From Alteribacillus sp. YIM 98480 (GTDB lineage: Bacteria > Bacillota > Bacilli > Bacillales > Marinococcaceae): a stretch of DNA of 64,000 nucleotides. The stretch's first letter is position 1. Each line of letters opens with the position of its first letter. Positions 17,236 through 26,105 of the stretch are shown here, in pieces. Both the position numbers and the translations under genes were made by a program. The notes below the pieces were generated by a model. It saw only the letters and a list, made by a program, of their open reading frames with translations, searched no databases and had not been told where the DNA came from. Location: the NCBI RefSeq assembly GCF_009765375.1, contig NZ_VTOK01000001.1, forward strand, positions 372,001-436,000, read 5' to 3'.

Positions 17236-18287
17236 GAATAGACTTTCATACTCACATCATTCCTCAGGATATTCCAAATTTCACAGAAAAATATGGTCAA
17301 GACAGATGGCCTCTCCTCCATCAGACTTGTACATGCGGCGCGAACATTATGGTAGGAGGCAAAGTGTTCAGAGAAGTGACAGATCAAGTGTGGGATCCTA
17401 TTAAGCGAATCAAAGACATGGATAGAGAGGGAGTAGACATGCAGGTGCTCTCCCCTATCCCCGTCACCTTTTCATATTGGGCTCCAGCCGCAGAAGCTTT
17501 AGAAATGGCCCGGCTGCAAAATGACTTTATCGCAGACACTGTAAACAATTATCCGAAACGCTTTTTGGGACTGGGAACGGTACCAATGCAGGATACGGAT
17601 CTTGCGATTCAAGAAATGGACCGTTGTATTCATGAACTGAACTTATCTGGAATTGAAATAGGCACGAATGTCAACGGCAACAATTTAGATTCGAAAGAGT
17701 TTACTTCATTTTTTGAAATGGCAGAAAAGTGGGAAGTTCCATTATTTATTCACCCCTGGGAAACCATGGCACGGGATAGAACGCCACGCCATAATTTTAT
17801 GTACACCGTAGGAATGCCAAGCGAGACTGCTTTGGCTGCTGCGAGTCTGATATGGAGCGGGGTTATTGAGAAGTATCCTAAATTAAAAATTTGTTTTTCT
17901 CACGGTGGAGGGTCATTTCCTTATATTATTCCGCGTTTGGATCAAGGATGGAAAGTATGGCCGCATTTACGGCTAACCAGTCATCCACCCAGTCATTATA
18001 TAAATAATCTATATTTTGATTCCCTAAACTATGATCCTTTAAACCTGCAATTTCTAATTGATAGATTTGGGCACAACAGAATTATGTTGGGATCTGATTA
18101 TCCCTTTTTATTAAGAGAAATACCTCCAGGAAAAATCATTGATGAAATGAGAAATTTAACAGCTGAACAACAGAGATTCATGTTAGGAGAGAATGCATTG
18201 CAATTCTTAAATGTAAAGGAGAAAAAGATAATCAATGAATCCACAAGTGACGTCTCCCGAGCAAAAACTTCAAGCCCTGGGAATTAA
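17232..18287 (+). CDS. nbaD: 2-amino-3-carboxymuconate-6-semialdehyde decarboxylase (ACMSD)
   Basis: A 351-residue amidohydrolase-superfamily zinc enzyme that decarboxylates the unstable dioxygenase product to 2-aminomuconate semialdehyde, preventing its closure to quinolinate. Zinc ligands appear in MRIDFHTHIIP (residues 1-11), FIHPWE (about 175), FSHGGGSFPY (about 225) and GSDYPF (about 290), and LSPIPVTFSYWA is typical of ACMSD. ATG at 17232 is preferred because GAGG lies seven bases upstream; ATG at 17226 is too close to it. The coding region overlaps nbaC by four bases and its end overlaps the following gene by 53 bases. Confidence 0.94.
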   Translation: MRIDFHTHIIPQDIPNFTEKYGQDRWPLLHQTCTCGANIMVGGKVFREVTDQVWDPIKRIKDMDREGVDMQVLSPIPVTFSYWAPAAEALEMARLQNDFIADTVNNYPKRFLGLGTVPMQDTDLAIQEMDRCIHELNLSGIEIGTNVNGNNLDSKEFTSFFEMAEKWEVPLFIHPWETMARDRTPRHNFMYTVGMPSETALAAASLIWSGVIEKYPKLKICFSHGGGSFPYIIPRLDQGWKVWPHLRLTSHPPSHYINNLYFDSLNYDPLNLQFLIDRFGHNRIMLGSDYPFLLREIPPGKIIDEMRNLTAEQQRFMLGENALQFLNVKEKKIINESTSDVSRAKTSSPGN

Positions 18288-18696
18288 ACTGAGCGATGTG
18301 CGGCCTTCAGCGGGCAACTATATCAGTCATCGTATAGTTGGTAATCTGATATTTACGTCAGGTCAAGGGGTGGACAATTATCACGGGAAACTTGGAAAAG
18401 ATTTAACATTAGAAGATGGTTATCAAGCTTCTCGGCAATCCATGATTAATTTATTAAGTGTTTTAAAGGCAGAACTAAGAGAGCTTGATAAAGTAAAAAA
18501 GATAGTTAAAATACTAGGTTTTGTTAATAGTACAGAAGACTTTACCGGCCAGCCTAAAGTAATGAATGGTGCTTCTGATCTTTTAGTGGAAGTATTCGGT
18601 GAACGGGGGAAACATGCGCGTTCTGCTGTCGGTATGGCACAGCTGCCTAATAATACAGCAGTAGAAATCGAAATGATTGTGGAAATTGAAGAGTAA
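18235..18696 (+). CDS. nbaF: RidA-family protein, probable 2-aminomuconate deaminase
   Basis: A 153-residue YjgF/YER057c/UK114 (RidA) protein. GNYISHRIVGNLIFTSGQG and the C-terminal ARSAVGMAQLPNNTAVEIEMIVEIEE hold the active-site Arg and Glu positions of the family. Several bacterial 2-aminomuconate deaminases are RidA-like, and the neighbours on both sides belong to the same pathway, so hydrolysis of 2-aminomuconate to 4-oxalocrotonate and ammonia is likely. The ATG at 18235 lies inside the end of nbaD; the Shine-Dalgarno AAGGAGAAA is about 12 bases away, longer than usual. Confidence 0.88.
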   Translation: MNPQVTSPEQKLQALGIKLSDVRPSAGNYISHRIVGNLIFTSGQGVDNYHGKLGKDLTLEDGYQASRQSMINLLSVLKAELRELDKVKKIVKILGFVNSTEDFTGQPKVMNGASDLLVEVFGERGKHARSAVGMAQLPNNTAVEIEMIVEIEE

Positions 18697-18738
18697 GGCT
18701 CAGGTTTAGCCTGGGCGTTGCACAAGGAGGCAAATATA

Positions 18739-20208
18739 GTGCACGTAGAAGAGATACCTAAAAAGAAAGTGGAGGCTGTTAATTGTCTTCATTTTATAGA
18801 CGGAAACTTTGTTTCGTCTGATACAACCTTTAACAATATTAATCCGGCCACAGAAGATGTATTAGGAACCGTTGAGGAGGGGGGGAAGAAAGAAGTTGAT
18901 TTAGCTGTGCAAGCAGCCAGAAAAGCATTAAACGGAGAATGGAAAACGATAACTACAAGGGAACGATCGAATATACTGCGGCGCATCGGTGATTTGATTA
19001 CAGAGAGGATAGAAGAGCTGGCTGTGTTAGAATCACTGGACACAGGTAAACCATATGAAATCGCAATCGAAATGGATATTAAAAGAGCAGCTCATAACTT
19101 TTATTTTTTCGCGGACTTTTTAACCTCTATGGGTACAGAAGCATACCAGCAAGACCAGCAGGCGCTGCATTACTCGATCCGCCGTCCAGTAGGAGTCGTA
19201 GGTATGATCAATCCTTGGAACCTTCCGCTGCTCTTATTAACTTGGAAATTAGCTCCGTGTCTCGCTGCAGGGAATACAGCGGTAATGAAACCAGCAGAAT
19301 GGACACCAATGACTGCAACTGTACTGGCTAAGATTTGTAAAGAAGCAGGAGTGCCTGATGGGGTAGTGAACCTAGTACATGGGTTTGGAGTAGACTCTGC
19401 AGGAGCTGCTATCACAGAACATCCCGATGTCGATGCGGTAACTTTCACAGGGGAAACAAAAACAGGTACGGCGATTATGAAGGCTGCTGCTCCAACGTTA
19501 AAAAAGCTTTCTTTTGAATTAGGCGGGAAAAATCCCAACATTATATTCGCTGACTCTGATATAGATGAAGTTATTGAAACAACATTAAAATCGAGCTTTA
19601 TGAATCAAGGAGAAGTTTGTTTATGCGGATCTAGAATATATGTAGAAGAAAATCTGTTTGACGAATTTCTGGATAAATTCACAAAAGCGACGAAACAATT
19701 GAAGGTTGGAGATCCGTTTGAATCTGGTATCAAAGTGGGGGCTGTCGTAAGTAAAGAACACTACGAAAAAGTAATGAGCTATATTGAAATTGCCAAAGAG
19801 GAAGGAGGAGAAATTCTTACAGGCGGGGGCCGGCCGGCGCATATGGAAAAAGGATACTATATTAATCCAACCATTATTACTGGTTTAACAAAGGAATCCC
19901 GATGTATTAGAGAAGAAATTTTTGGTCCTGTTGTTACAGTGGTTCCTTTCAAGAAGGAAGAAGAAGTAATCCAGCAGGCAAATGATACCCATTACGGTTT
20001 AGGGGCTACTATTTGGACAAATAATTTAAGAAGAGCTCACCGTGTTGCACAACAAATTGAAGCTGGAATTATCTGGGTTAATACCTGGTATTTAAGAGAT
20101 TTAAGAACACCTTTTGGCGGCATGAAGCAAAGCGGTATCGGAAGAGAAGGTGGAGCTCACAGCTTTGAATTTTACAGTGAACTGTCAAACGTTACGATAA
20201 AAATTTGA
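18739..20208 (+). CDS. nbaE: 2-aminomuconate-6-semialdehyde dehydrogenase
   Basis: A 489-residue NAD-dependent aldehyde dehydrogenase. The catalytic Cys lies in MNQGEVCLCGSRIY (about residue 293), the Glu in KLSFELGGKNPN (about 260), and the Rossmann motif in FTGETKTG. QGEVCLCGSRI is characteristic of the (hydroxy/amino)muconic semialdehyde dehydrogenase branch. It oxidises 2-aminomuconate semialdehyde to 2-aminomuconate. The GTG at 18739 follows AGGAGG by eight bases; an upstream TTG at 18718 precedes that site and is rejected. It acts directly after ACMSD and before the deaminase. Confidence 0.94.
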   Translation: MHVEEIPKKKVEAVNCLHFIDGNFVSSDTTFNNINPATEDVLGTVEEGGKKEVDLAVQAARKALNGEWKTITTRERSNILRRIGDLITERIEELAVLESLDTGKPYEIAIEMDIKRAAHNFYFFADFLTSMGTEAYQQDQQALHYSIRRPVGVVGMINPWNLPLLLLTWKLAPCLAAGNTAVMKPAEWTPMTATVLAKICKEAGVPDGVVNLVHGFGVDSAGAAITEHPDVDAVTFTGETKTGTAIMKAAAPTLKKLSFELGGKNPNIIFADSDIDEVIETTLKSSFMNQGEVCLCGSRIYVEENLFDEFLDKFTKATKQLKVGDPFESGIKVGAVVSKEHYEKVMSYIEIAKEEGGEILTGGGRPAHMEKGYYINPTIITGLTKESRCIREEIFGPVVTVVPFKKEEEVIQQANDTHYGLGATIWTNNLRRAHRVAQQIEAGIIWVNTWYLRDLRTPFGGMKQSGIGREGGAHSFEFYSELSNVTIKI

Positions 20209-20227
20209 TATTACGGAGGTCTCTAGA

Positions 20228-21007
20228 GTGAACGAAAAGGTCATATCACTATCTGAGCACTTAACGGAAGCGGAAGAAACCGGTCAAGGGGTCGAACCTT
20301 TAACTTCATTAAATCCCGAACTGGATATCAAACAAGCTTATCAAATTCAATTAAGTAACATTCATAATAAAGTAATAGCCGGCGACAAAATAGTAGGTAA
20401 AAAAATTGGTTTGACGTCAAAAGCAATGCAAGATCTTCTTGGAGTAAGCGAACCGGATTACGGTCATTTGCTAAACAGCATGCAAGTAGAAAATAAAGGA
20501 TCAGTATCAAGAGATCAGGTTCTGCAGCCAAAAGTCGAAGGAGAGATTGCGTTCGTTTTAAAAAAAGAGTTGAGAGGACCTGACGTTACAACAGAAGATG
20601 TAATCAAAGCAACGGATTACATTGTTCCAGCGTTAGAAATAGTAGACAGCCGGATCAGTGATTGGAAAATTACACTAGCAGATACGATTGCTGATAACGC
20701 CTCATCCGGTTTGTTTGTTTTAGGTGACAAGGAAGTGAATATAAAAGATATAGATTTAAAAAATGAGGAAATGATATTGTACAAAAATAGGGTAGAAGTT
20801 AATAAAGGCAAAGGATCAGCAGCTCTTGAAGATCCTGCGTATTGTGTAGCTTGGCTTGCAAATAAACTTTATGAGTATGACATTACTTTAAAAGCAGGAG
20901 AAGTAATTCTTTCTGGAGCTTTATCAGCAGCCGTTGATGCATCATCAAGAGACACATTTAAGGCATCTTTTCCTTTATTGGGAGAAGTGGAAGTGAGTTT
21001 TAAATAA
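20228..21007 (+). CDS. 2-hydroxypenta-2,4-dienoate (2-oxopent-4-enoate) hydratase
   Basis: A 259-residue protein of the MhpD/XylJ hydratase family. [25 protein letters not shown] is diagnostic for hydratases against the decarboxylase paralogue encoded at 22984 (whose motif is GWKMGLTSKAKQ). Metal ligands sit in [12 protein letters not shown]. It should add water to 2-oxopent-4-enoate to give 4-hydroxy-2-oxovalerate. The start is GTG behind GGAGGTCTCTAGA. It is spaced 19 bp from nbaE and 17 bp from the dehydrogenase gene, in the middle of the operon. Confidence 0.92.
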   Translation: MNEKVISLSEHLTEAEETGQGVEPLTSLNPELDIKQAYQIQLSNIHNKVIAGDKIVGKKIGLTSKAMQDLLGVSEPDYGHLLNSMQVENKGSVSRDQVLQPKVEGEIAFVLKKELRGPDVTTEDVIKATDYIVPALEIVDSRISDWKITLADTIADNASSGLFVLGDKEVNIKDIDLKNEEMILYKNRVEVNKGKGSAALEDPAYCVAWLANKLYEYDITLKAGEVILSGALSAAVDASSRDTFKASFPLLGEVEVSFK

Positions 21008-21024
21008 AGGAGTCGTTTTACACT

Positions 21025-21912
21025 ATGAAAAAAGTAAAAGCAGGGATTATTGGTTCTGGGAATATAGGGACAGACCTTATGATGAAAATGGAAAGATCTC
21101 AGTTTTTAGAAATGTCAGCTATGATAGGGATAGATCCAGACTCAGACGGCCTGTGTCATGCAAAGGAACGCGGTCACTCTATTTTTGATAATGGGATTGA
21201 TGGATTTTTAGAAAAGCCGGATTTGGCAGACATTCTTTTTGATGCTACATCTGCCAAAGCTCATCATTATCACGCACAATCTTTAGAGAAAATACAAAAA
21301 CAAGTAATCGATTTAACTCCTGCTGCCATTGGTCCGTTTGTTGTACCTACCGTTAACCTTGAAGAGCACTTAGCTAAATCGAATATTAACATGATTACAT
21401 GTGGAGGCCAAGCTACAATTCCTATCGTTCATGCTATTAATTCAGTTTGCCAAGTAGATTATGCAGAAATTGTTGCTACCATTGCAAGTGAAAGTGCGGG
21501 GCCGGGTACAAGAGCAAATATTGATGAGTTTACCTATACTACTGCCCAGGGGATCGAAAAAGTTGGCGGCGCGAAAAAAGGAAAAGCAATTATTATCCTT
21601 AACCCGGCAGATCCTCCCATAATTATGAGAGATACAATCCAATGCATGGCCCCAGGCGCAAGTGATCGTCAAGATGAATTAATCGAAGCTATTCAACAGC
21701 GAGTACGACAAGTTCAAAATTATGTCCCTGGCTATACCTTGAGAACAAACCCGATATTTGATGGCAATCAAATTACCGTGTTTATTGAGGTAAAAGGGGC
21801 TGCAGACTATCTCCCTTCTTTTGCTGGTAATTTGGATATTATGACGGCCTCGGCAGTAAAAGTAGGAGAAGAATTAGCAAAGCATCAATTAAGTGTTTCA
21901 GAAAATTCATAA
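21025..21912 (+). CDS. mhpF: Acetaldehyde dehydrogenase (acylating)
   Basis: A 295-residue enzyme that turns acetaldehyde from the aldolase into acetyl-CoA with NAD and CoA. The N-terminal Rossmann fold is visible in [17 protein letters not shown], the catalytic Cys in [16 protein letters not shown] (about residue 125) and the C-terminal dimer domain in the rest. It normally forms a channelling complex with the aldolase encoded by the next gene (37 bp downstream). Length and motifs are complete. Confidence 0.94.
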   Translation: MKKVKAGIIGSGNIGTDLMMKMERSQFLEMSAMIGIDPDSDGLCHAKERGHSIFDNGIDGFLEKPDLADILFDATSAKAHHYHAQSLEKIQKQVIDLTPAAIGPFVVPTVNLEEHLAKSNINMITCGGQATIPIVHAINSVCQVDYAEIVATIASESAGPGTRANIDEFTYTTAQGIEKVGGAKKGKAIIILNPADPPIIMRDTIQCMAPGASDRQDELIEAIQQRVRQVQNYVPGYTLRTNPIFDGNQITVFIEVKGAADYLPSFAGNLDIMTASAVKVGEELAKHQLSVSENS

Positions 21913-21949
21913 TAATATAATTTGTTAAAAAAGAGGAAGGAGTATTTCA

Positions 21950-22963
21950 TTGATAAATAAAGAGATAGTAGTAACTGAAGTTGCTCTGCGGGATGGGAGT
22001 CATGCAATCAGCCACAGCTTTACTGTTGATCAAGTAACCCAGGTGGTTGGAGCTTTAGATAACGCTAATGTCCCTTTTATTGAAGTTTCTCATGGAGATG
22101 GATTAGGGGGATCGTCTATTCAATATGGGTTTTCTAAAACGGATGAGATGAAACTCATTGAAGCCGCAGTAAGTTCGACAAAAAATTCAGCTATATCTGT
22201 TCTGCTACTGCCGGGTATCGGAACAGTAAAAGAATTAAAAGAAGCACATCAACTGGGAGCTAAAATGGTCCGTGTAGCAACTCATGTAACAGAAGCAGAT
22301 GTTAGTAAACAACACATTTCGTTAGGTAAAGAATTAGGTATGGAAACAGTCGGATTTCTCATGATGTCTCATATGGTTCCACCAGAAAAGCTTTTAGAAC
22401 AGGCCCGGCTTATGGAAAGCTATGGAGCTGACACTGTTTATGTTGTAGATTCTGCAGGAGCGTTATTACCTCATGAAGTAAGAACAAGGATTAAACTACT
22501 AAAGGAAAATCTTACAGTAAATGTAGGATTTCACGCTCACAACAACTTATCTTTAGCAATGGCAAATACTTTAGCAGCAATAGAAGAAGGAGCCACGAGA
22601 ATTGATGGCAGTGTCCGGTGTCTAGGAGCCGGTGCTGGAAATACACAAACAGAAGTACTAGTTTCCGTGCTAGAACGGATGAACATACAAACCGGGATTG
22701 ATGTTTACAAAATGATGGACTTAGCCGAGGAGTTAGTAGCTCCAATTCTACCAGAGCCTCAAGAAATAACAAAAGGAAGTTTAGTGTTAGGATATGCAGG
22801 CGTTTATTCTAGTTTTCTGCTTCATGCTTATCGTGCTGCAGAAAAATATCATTTAGATCCAAGAGATATATTATTAGAATTAGGAAATAGAAAAGTAGTG
22901 GGCGGTCAAGAAGATATGATCATTGATGTTGCGAGTGAACTTGCAGGGTATAAAATTTCTTAA
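21950..22963 (+). CDS. mhpE: 4-hydroxy-2-oxovalerate aldolase
   Basis: A 337-residue DmpG/MhpE aldolase with a TIM barrel: the catalytic segment [16 protein letters not shown] (residues 7-22), the metal-binding [14 protein letters not shown] (about 190-203) and the C-terminal communication domain. It splits 4-hydroxy-2-oxovalerate into pyruvate and acetaldehyde, the latter passed to the acylating dehydrogenase. The start is TTG behind AAGAGGAAGGAG. Everything needed for activity is present. Confidence 0.94.
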   Translation: MINKEIVVTEVALRDGSHAISHSFTVDQVTQVVGALDNANVPFIEVSHGDGLGGSSIQYGFSKTDEMKLIEAAVSSTKNSAISVLLLPGIGTVKELKEAHQLGAKMVRVATHVTEADVSKQHISLGKELGMETVGFLMMSHMVPPEKLLEQARLMESYGADTVYVVDSAGALLPHEVRTRIKLLKENLTVNVGFHAHNNLSLAMANTLAAIEEGATRIDGSVRCLGAGAGNTQTEVLVSVLERMNIQTGIDVYKMMDLAEELVAPILPEPQEITKGSLVLGYAGVYSSFLLHAYRAAEKYHLDPRDILLELGNRKVVGGQEDMIIDVASELAGYKIS

Positions 22964-22983
22964 TAAAAACAGAGGTGAAAGGG

Positions 22984-23757
22984 TTGGATGTAAAAGAAAT
23001 TGCAGAAAAAATAGATTTTCATCAACAGAATGGTATAGAAATGGGGAAAATCACCAATGACTATCCCGAATTAACAGTAGAAGAAGCTTATGAAATCCAA
23101 AAACTTACTATTCAAAAATATATGGAAAGAAATGATCCTCTTATTGGGTGGAAAATGGGACTAACTAGTAAGGCAAAACAAATTTCGATGAATGTAGAAG
23201 AACCTATTTATGGAAGACTTACAGAATCAATGGAATTAAATGAACCTGTCCTGCATGTCAAGAACCTCATTCATCCCAAAGTAGAGCCGGAGTTTGCTTT
23301 TATCATAAATAAGGAACTCAAAGGAGGTAACGTAAAACCAAGAGATGTATGGGCCGCTGCGGAAGGAGTGTATCTTGCTTTAGAAGTGATTGACAGCCGC
23401 TATGAAAATTTCAAATTCACTTTGCCAGATGTGGTAGCAGACAATGCTTCTTCCACGAAATTTGTGTTAGGCAGTCAAGTCTTTTCTCCAGCATATACCT
23501 TATGGGATAAAGTAAAAGTTACTATGATTAAAAACGGGGAAAAAGTCCAATCTGGATATGGAAATGCTGTGTTAGATCATCCCGTGCATTCTGTAGTAGA
23601 ACTGACGAAAATGCTTAATAGGGATAATTTAATCGTAAAACCTGGAATGGTGGTTCTTGTAGGCGGTATTACGGAAGCAGTGAGTGTAAGGGCAGGAGAC
23701 ATGTTAAAGGTGGATTATGAAGGGCTGGATTCACTAGATTTAGAGGTTAAGGAATAG
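22984..23757 (+). CDS. nbaG: 4-oxalocrotonate decarboxylase
   Basis: A 257-residue paralogue of the hydratase above. GWKMGLTSKAKQISMNVEEPIYGRL matches the XylI-type decarboxylase pattern, and HPKVEPEFAFII holds metal ligands. It converts 2-oxohex-3-enedioate (from 4-oxalocrotonate) to 2-oxopent-4-enoate and CO2, and in known systems works as a complex with the hydratase. The TTG at 22984 has AGGTGA five bases upstream; the GTG nine bases earlier has no spacing from its site, so I prefer the TTG. Confidence 0.9.
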   Translation: MDVKEIAEKIDFHQQNGIEMGKITNDYPELTVEEAYEIQKLTIQKYMERNDPLIGWKMGLTSKAKQISMNVEEPIYGRLTESMELNEPVLHVKNLIHPKVEPEFAFIINKELKGGNVKPRDVWAAAEGVYLALEVIDSRYENFKFTLPDVVADNASSTKFVLGSQVFSPAYTLWDKVKVTMIKNGEKVQSGYGNAVLDHPVHSVVELTKMLNRDNLIVKPGMVVLVGGITEAVSVRAGDMLKVDYEGLDSLDLEVKE

Positions 23758-23773
23758 AACAGGAGGCAGGGTT

Positions 23774-23971
23774 GTGCCGATAGCTCATATTCATATTTTA
23801 GAAGGTAGAGATAGTTGCCAAAAGAAGAAACTCATTGAAGAGGTAACAAAGGCTATTAGTTCTAGTCTTCATTCTGAAAGAGGAAAAATAAAGGTTTTAT
23901 TACATGAAGTGTCGGAAGATAATTGGGCTACAGCTGGAGTGACGAAAAGAGAAGAAAAAATTGTTGACTGA
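23774..23971 (+). CDS. 4-oxalocrotonate tautomerase-like protein
   Basis: A 65-residue tautomerase subunit. Removal of the initiator leaves Pro-1 (MPIAHIHILEGRD), the catalytic base of the family, and Arg residues follow in the helix (about 10-40). Trp in DNWATAGV lies where the usual substrate-contact Trp is found. Such small subunits assemble into hexamers and interconvert enol and keto forms of 2-hydroxymuconate, the substrate of the neighbouring decarboxylase. The start is GTG behind AGGAGGCAGGG. Confidence 0.88.
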   Translation: MPIAHIHILEGRDSCQKKKLIEEVTKAISSSLHSERGKIKVLLHEVSEDNWATAGVTKREEKIVD

Positions 23972-24002
23972 AGCAGCAGAAAAAGGAAAGGAGACAGCAG
24001 AC

Positions 24003-24542
24003 ATGAAAGTACACGACAACAACACACCAGATTTGCATGGATCTGTTGTTGCTATAGGTGCTTTCGATGGAATGCATCTAGGTCATCAGGCTGTCATACG
24101 TGAGACTGTTAATCTCGGCGAAATCTACAATATTCCTAGTGTAGTCTACACTTTTGATCCGCCTCCCCGGTTTTACTTTCAAAATTCGACTATTTTAATG
24201 AATGTCAAAGAGAAACTGGAAGTGATTAAGAAACTTGGTGTTAAACAAGTGGTTATTGCAAATTTCAATAAAGATTATGTCCAAAAAAGTGCGGAAAGTT
24301 TTATTAAAGAATTAAATAAAATGGATCCTAAAGAGATTTTGGTAGGAAACGACTTTCGTTTCGGAAAGGGAAGAAGTGGAAATGTTCAATTTCTCAAGAA
24401 ATATTTTAATGTAAGAATTATCGAGCCAATAAGGTGTAATAGAGGGGAGGTTATTTCCTCCACTAGAATCAGAAAATTAATTGCATCAGGAGATACCCAA
24501 GGGGTTGGGGCTCTACTAGGAGAAAAAGAGGGGGTTAATTGA
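24003..24542 (+). CDS. Stand-alone FAD synthetase (RibF N-terminal domain)
   Basis: A 179-residue protein matching only the FMN adenylyltransferase half of bifunctional RibF (which is about 310 residues). The nucleotidyltransferase motif AIGAFDGMHLGHQAV is at about residues 18-32 and the second signature SSTRIRKLI at about 153-161; the riboflavin kinase half is absent. It should make FAD from FMN and ATP. Its place in an anthranilate operon parallels the FAD synthetase reported as a helper of the Geobacillus FAD-dependent anthranilate hydroxylase, so I infer it provides FAD for the monooxygenase at 14325. The ATG at 24003 follows AAAGGAGAC; earlier in-frame codons overlap the tautomerase gene. 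Confidence 0.88.
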   Translation: MKVHDNNTPDLHGSVVAIGAFDGMHLGHQAVIRETVNLGEIYNIPSVVYTFDPPPRFYFQNSTILMNVKEKLEVIKKLGVKQVVIANFNKDYVQKSAESFIKELNKMDPKEILVGNDFRFGKGRSGNVQFLKKYFNVRIIEPIRCNRGEVISSTRIRKLIASGDTQGVGALLGEKEGVN

Positions 24543-25606
24543 TGAATTTCTTAAAAGCGTATTGGAAGAGTATAAGCTTAACATTAGGTCTAATGGCACT
24601 GTTGACTGCTTGTGGGGGTGGTGACGAGACTACAGAATCAACTGCAGATCCCCAGTCTGCCGAAGGAGAAACAGAGGAAACGACAGAAGGCCAAGCAGAT
24701 GCTGACCATGAATTTAAACTGGGGTTAATTACACCACCAGAACATATGTGGCACAAAGCGGCAGAGAAATTTAAGGAAGAGTTAGAAGCAAACTCTAATG
24801 GAAGAATGACATTGGAGATTTATCCTTCTGGACAAGTGGGCAATGAAAACGACATGCTTCAGCAAATTGAATCTGGCTCATTAGATTTTGGTTTTATAAC
24901 TGCAGCAGAAATTAGTTCTCGCGAAGAAGCTTTTTCTGCTTGGTTTACCCCATATCTTTTTGAAACAATTAATGATGCTCATGAAGCACGGGAATCAGAA
25001 GTAGCTGAAGAAATGCTTGGGACACTTGAGCAATATGGTATGACTGGTTTAGATTATTTGTTTGCTGGACAGCGCGTCATGTTATTTAAAGATAAAGAAG
25101 TACAGCAGCCTGAGGATATGGAAGGATTGGTACTTCGTGTAACTCCGAGTCCGCCTATGCTGGAATTTTATAATTCAACTGGCACTTCTACGGAAGGAAT
25201 TCCTTTGCCTGAAGTTTATTCCGCTGTTCAAACCGGAGTTATTGACGGAATGGATATGGACTTAGATGCTACGATTACAAACAAATTTTTCGAAGTAGTC
25301 GATTACGGGGCTGTTACAAATCATATGGTATGGCCATCTGTCGCTGTCGTTAATTCAAACACTTTTTCATCGTTGCCTGAAGAAGATCAACAGATCATAG
25401 AGGATGCTCTAGAAACAGCTGCTGATTATGCCGTAGAAACCAGATCAGCTCAAGAAGAAGAATTTAAACAAACACTTACTGATGAGGGCATGACCATTTA
25501 TGAACTAGATGAAAGTGTCTTTGAAGAACAAATTGAGAGTTTTGATGAAAAATATAAAGAAAAAGATCCATTAATCGAAGAGTTCATTACTACATTCCGT
25601 GAATAG
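24542..25606 (+). CDS. dctP: TRAP transporter substrate-binding protein (DctP)
   Basis: A 354-residue lipoprotein: signal peptide with lipobox LLTAC at about residue 22, an acidic linker, then the TRAP extracytoplasmic binding domain with KFKEELEANSNGRMTLEIYPSGQVG, GLVLRVTPSPPM and VQTGVIDGMDMDL. The arginine in LRVTP is the usual carboxylate-binding residue. It overlaps the FAD synthetase stop (TGATG) and begins the three-gene TRAP set at the end of the anthranilate operon, so uptake of anthranilate, isatinate or a related aromatic acid is likely. The exact ligand is inference. Confidence 0.92.
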   Translation: MNFLKAYWKSISLTLGLMALLTACGGGDETTESTADPQSAEGETEETTEGQADADHEFKLGLITPPEHMWHKAAEKFKEELEANSNGRMTLEIYPSGQVGNENDMLQQIESGSLDFGFITAAEISSREEAFSAWFTPYLFETINDAHEARESEVAEEMLGTLEQYGMTGLDYLFAGQRVMLFKDKEVQQPEDMEGLVLRVTPSPPMLEFYNSTGTSTEGIPLPEVYSAVQTGVIDGMDMDLDATITNKFFEVVDYGAVTNHMVWPSVAVVNSNTFSSLPEEDQQIIEDALETAADYAVETRSAQEEEFKQTLTDEGMTIYELDESVFEEQIESFDEKYKEKDPLIEEFITTFRE

Positions 25607-25625
25607 GACTGGGAGGGAGAAACTA

Positions 25626-26105
25626 TTGAATACGATAAGTAACGGCTTAGCAATAATTGAAAAATATCTTGCCATAGTGTTAATGGTTACGATGACAGCA
25701 GTAATGGCTTTAGCAGTGTTGTTCCGTTACTTCTTAAACTCTCCATTGTCATGGGCCGGAGAAGCAGCAGTATTTCTATTAACTTGGATTAGTTTTATAG
25801 GTGGAAGTCTTGGGCTTAAATATAAAGCTCAAGCTTCTGTTACTTTTTTGTTAGATATGACTTCTTTGAAAACGAGGAAAATTCTTTTGTTTATTGGCTA
25901 TCTAATAATCTTAATTTTTATGGGTATCGTGCTCTATTATAGTTATACTTGGGTGTTTTCATCAAGTTCTTTGTCGCAAAAATCAAATAATTTACAAATA
26001 CCTATGTGGATACCTTATAGTGCTGTTCCTATTGGATTAAGTTTTGCTGCAGTGCATATTCTATCTAACTTGTCAGATTTATTTAGAAAGGAGGAGAGCA
26101 AATGA
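25626..26105 (+). CDS. dctQ: TRAP transporter small membrane subunit (DctQ)
   Basis: A 159-residue integral membrane protein with four predicted helices. NSPLSWAGEAAVFLLTWISFIGGSLGLKYKAQASVTFLLD is replaced here only by its key features: the WAGE and W-I-S-F-I-G-G segments of DctQ. TTG at 25626 with GGGAGGGAG upstream is preferred to the GTG at 25599, which overlaps the end of dctP. It overlaps dctM by four bases (ATGA). Confidence 0.88.
   Translation: MNTISNGLAIIEKYLAIVLMVTMTAVMALAVLFRYFLNSPLSWAGEAAVFLLTWISFIGGSLGLKYKAQASVTFLLDMTSLKTRKILLFIGYLIILIFMGIVLYYSYTWVFSSSSLSQKSNNLQIPMWIPYSAVPIGLSFAAVHILSNLSDLFRKEESK

Noticed and set aside
19170-19541. 123-codon leftward frame opposite the aminomuconate semialdehyde dehydrogenase
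   Set aside because: Antisense shadow of a well-supported gene.
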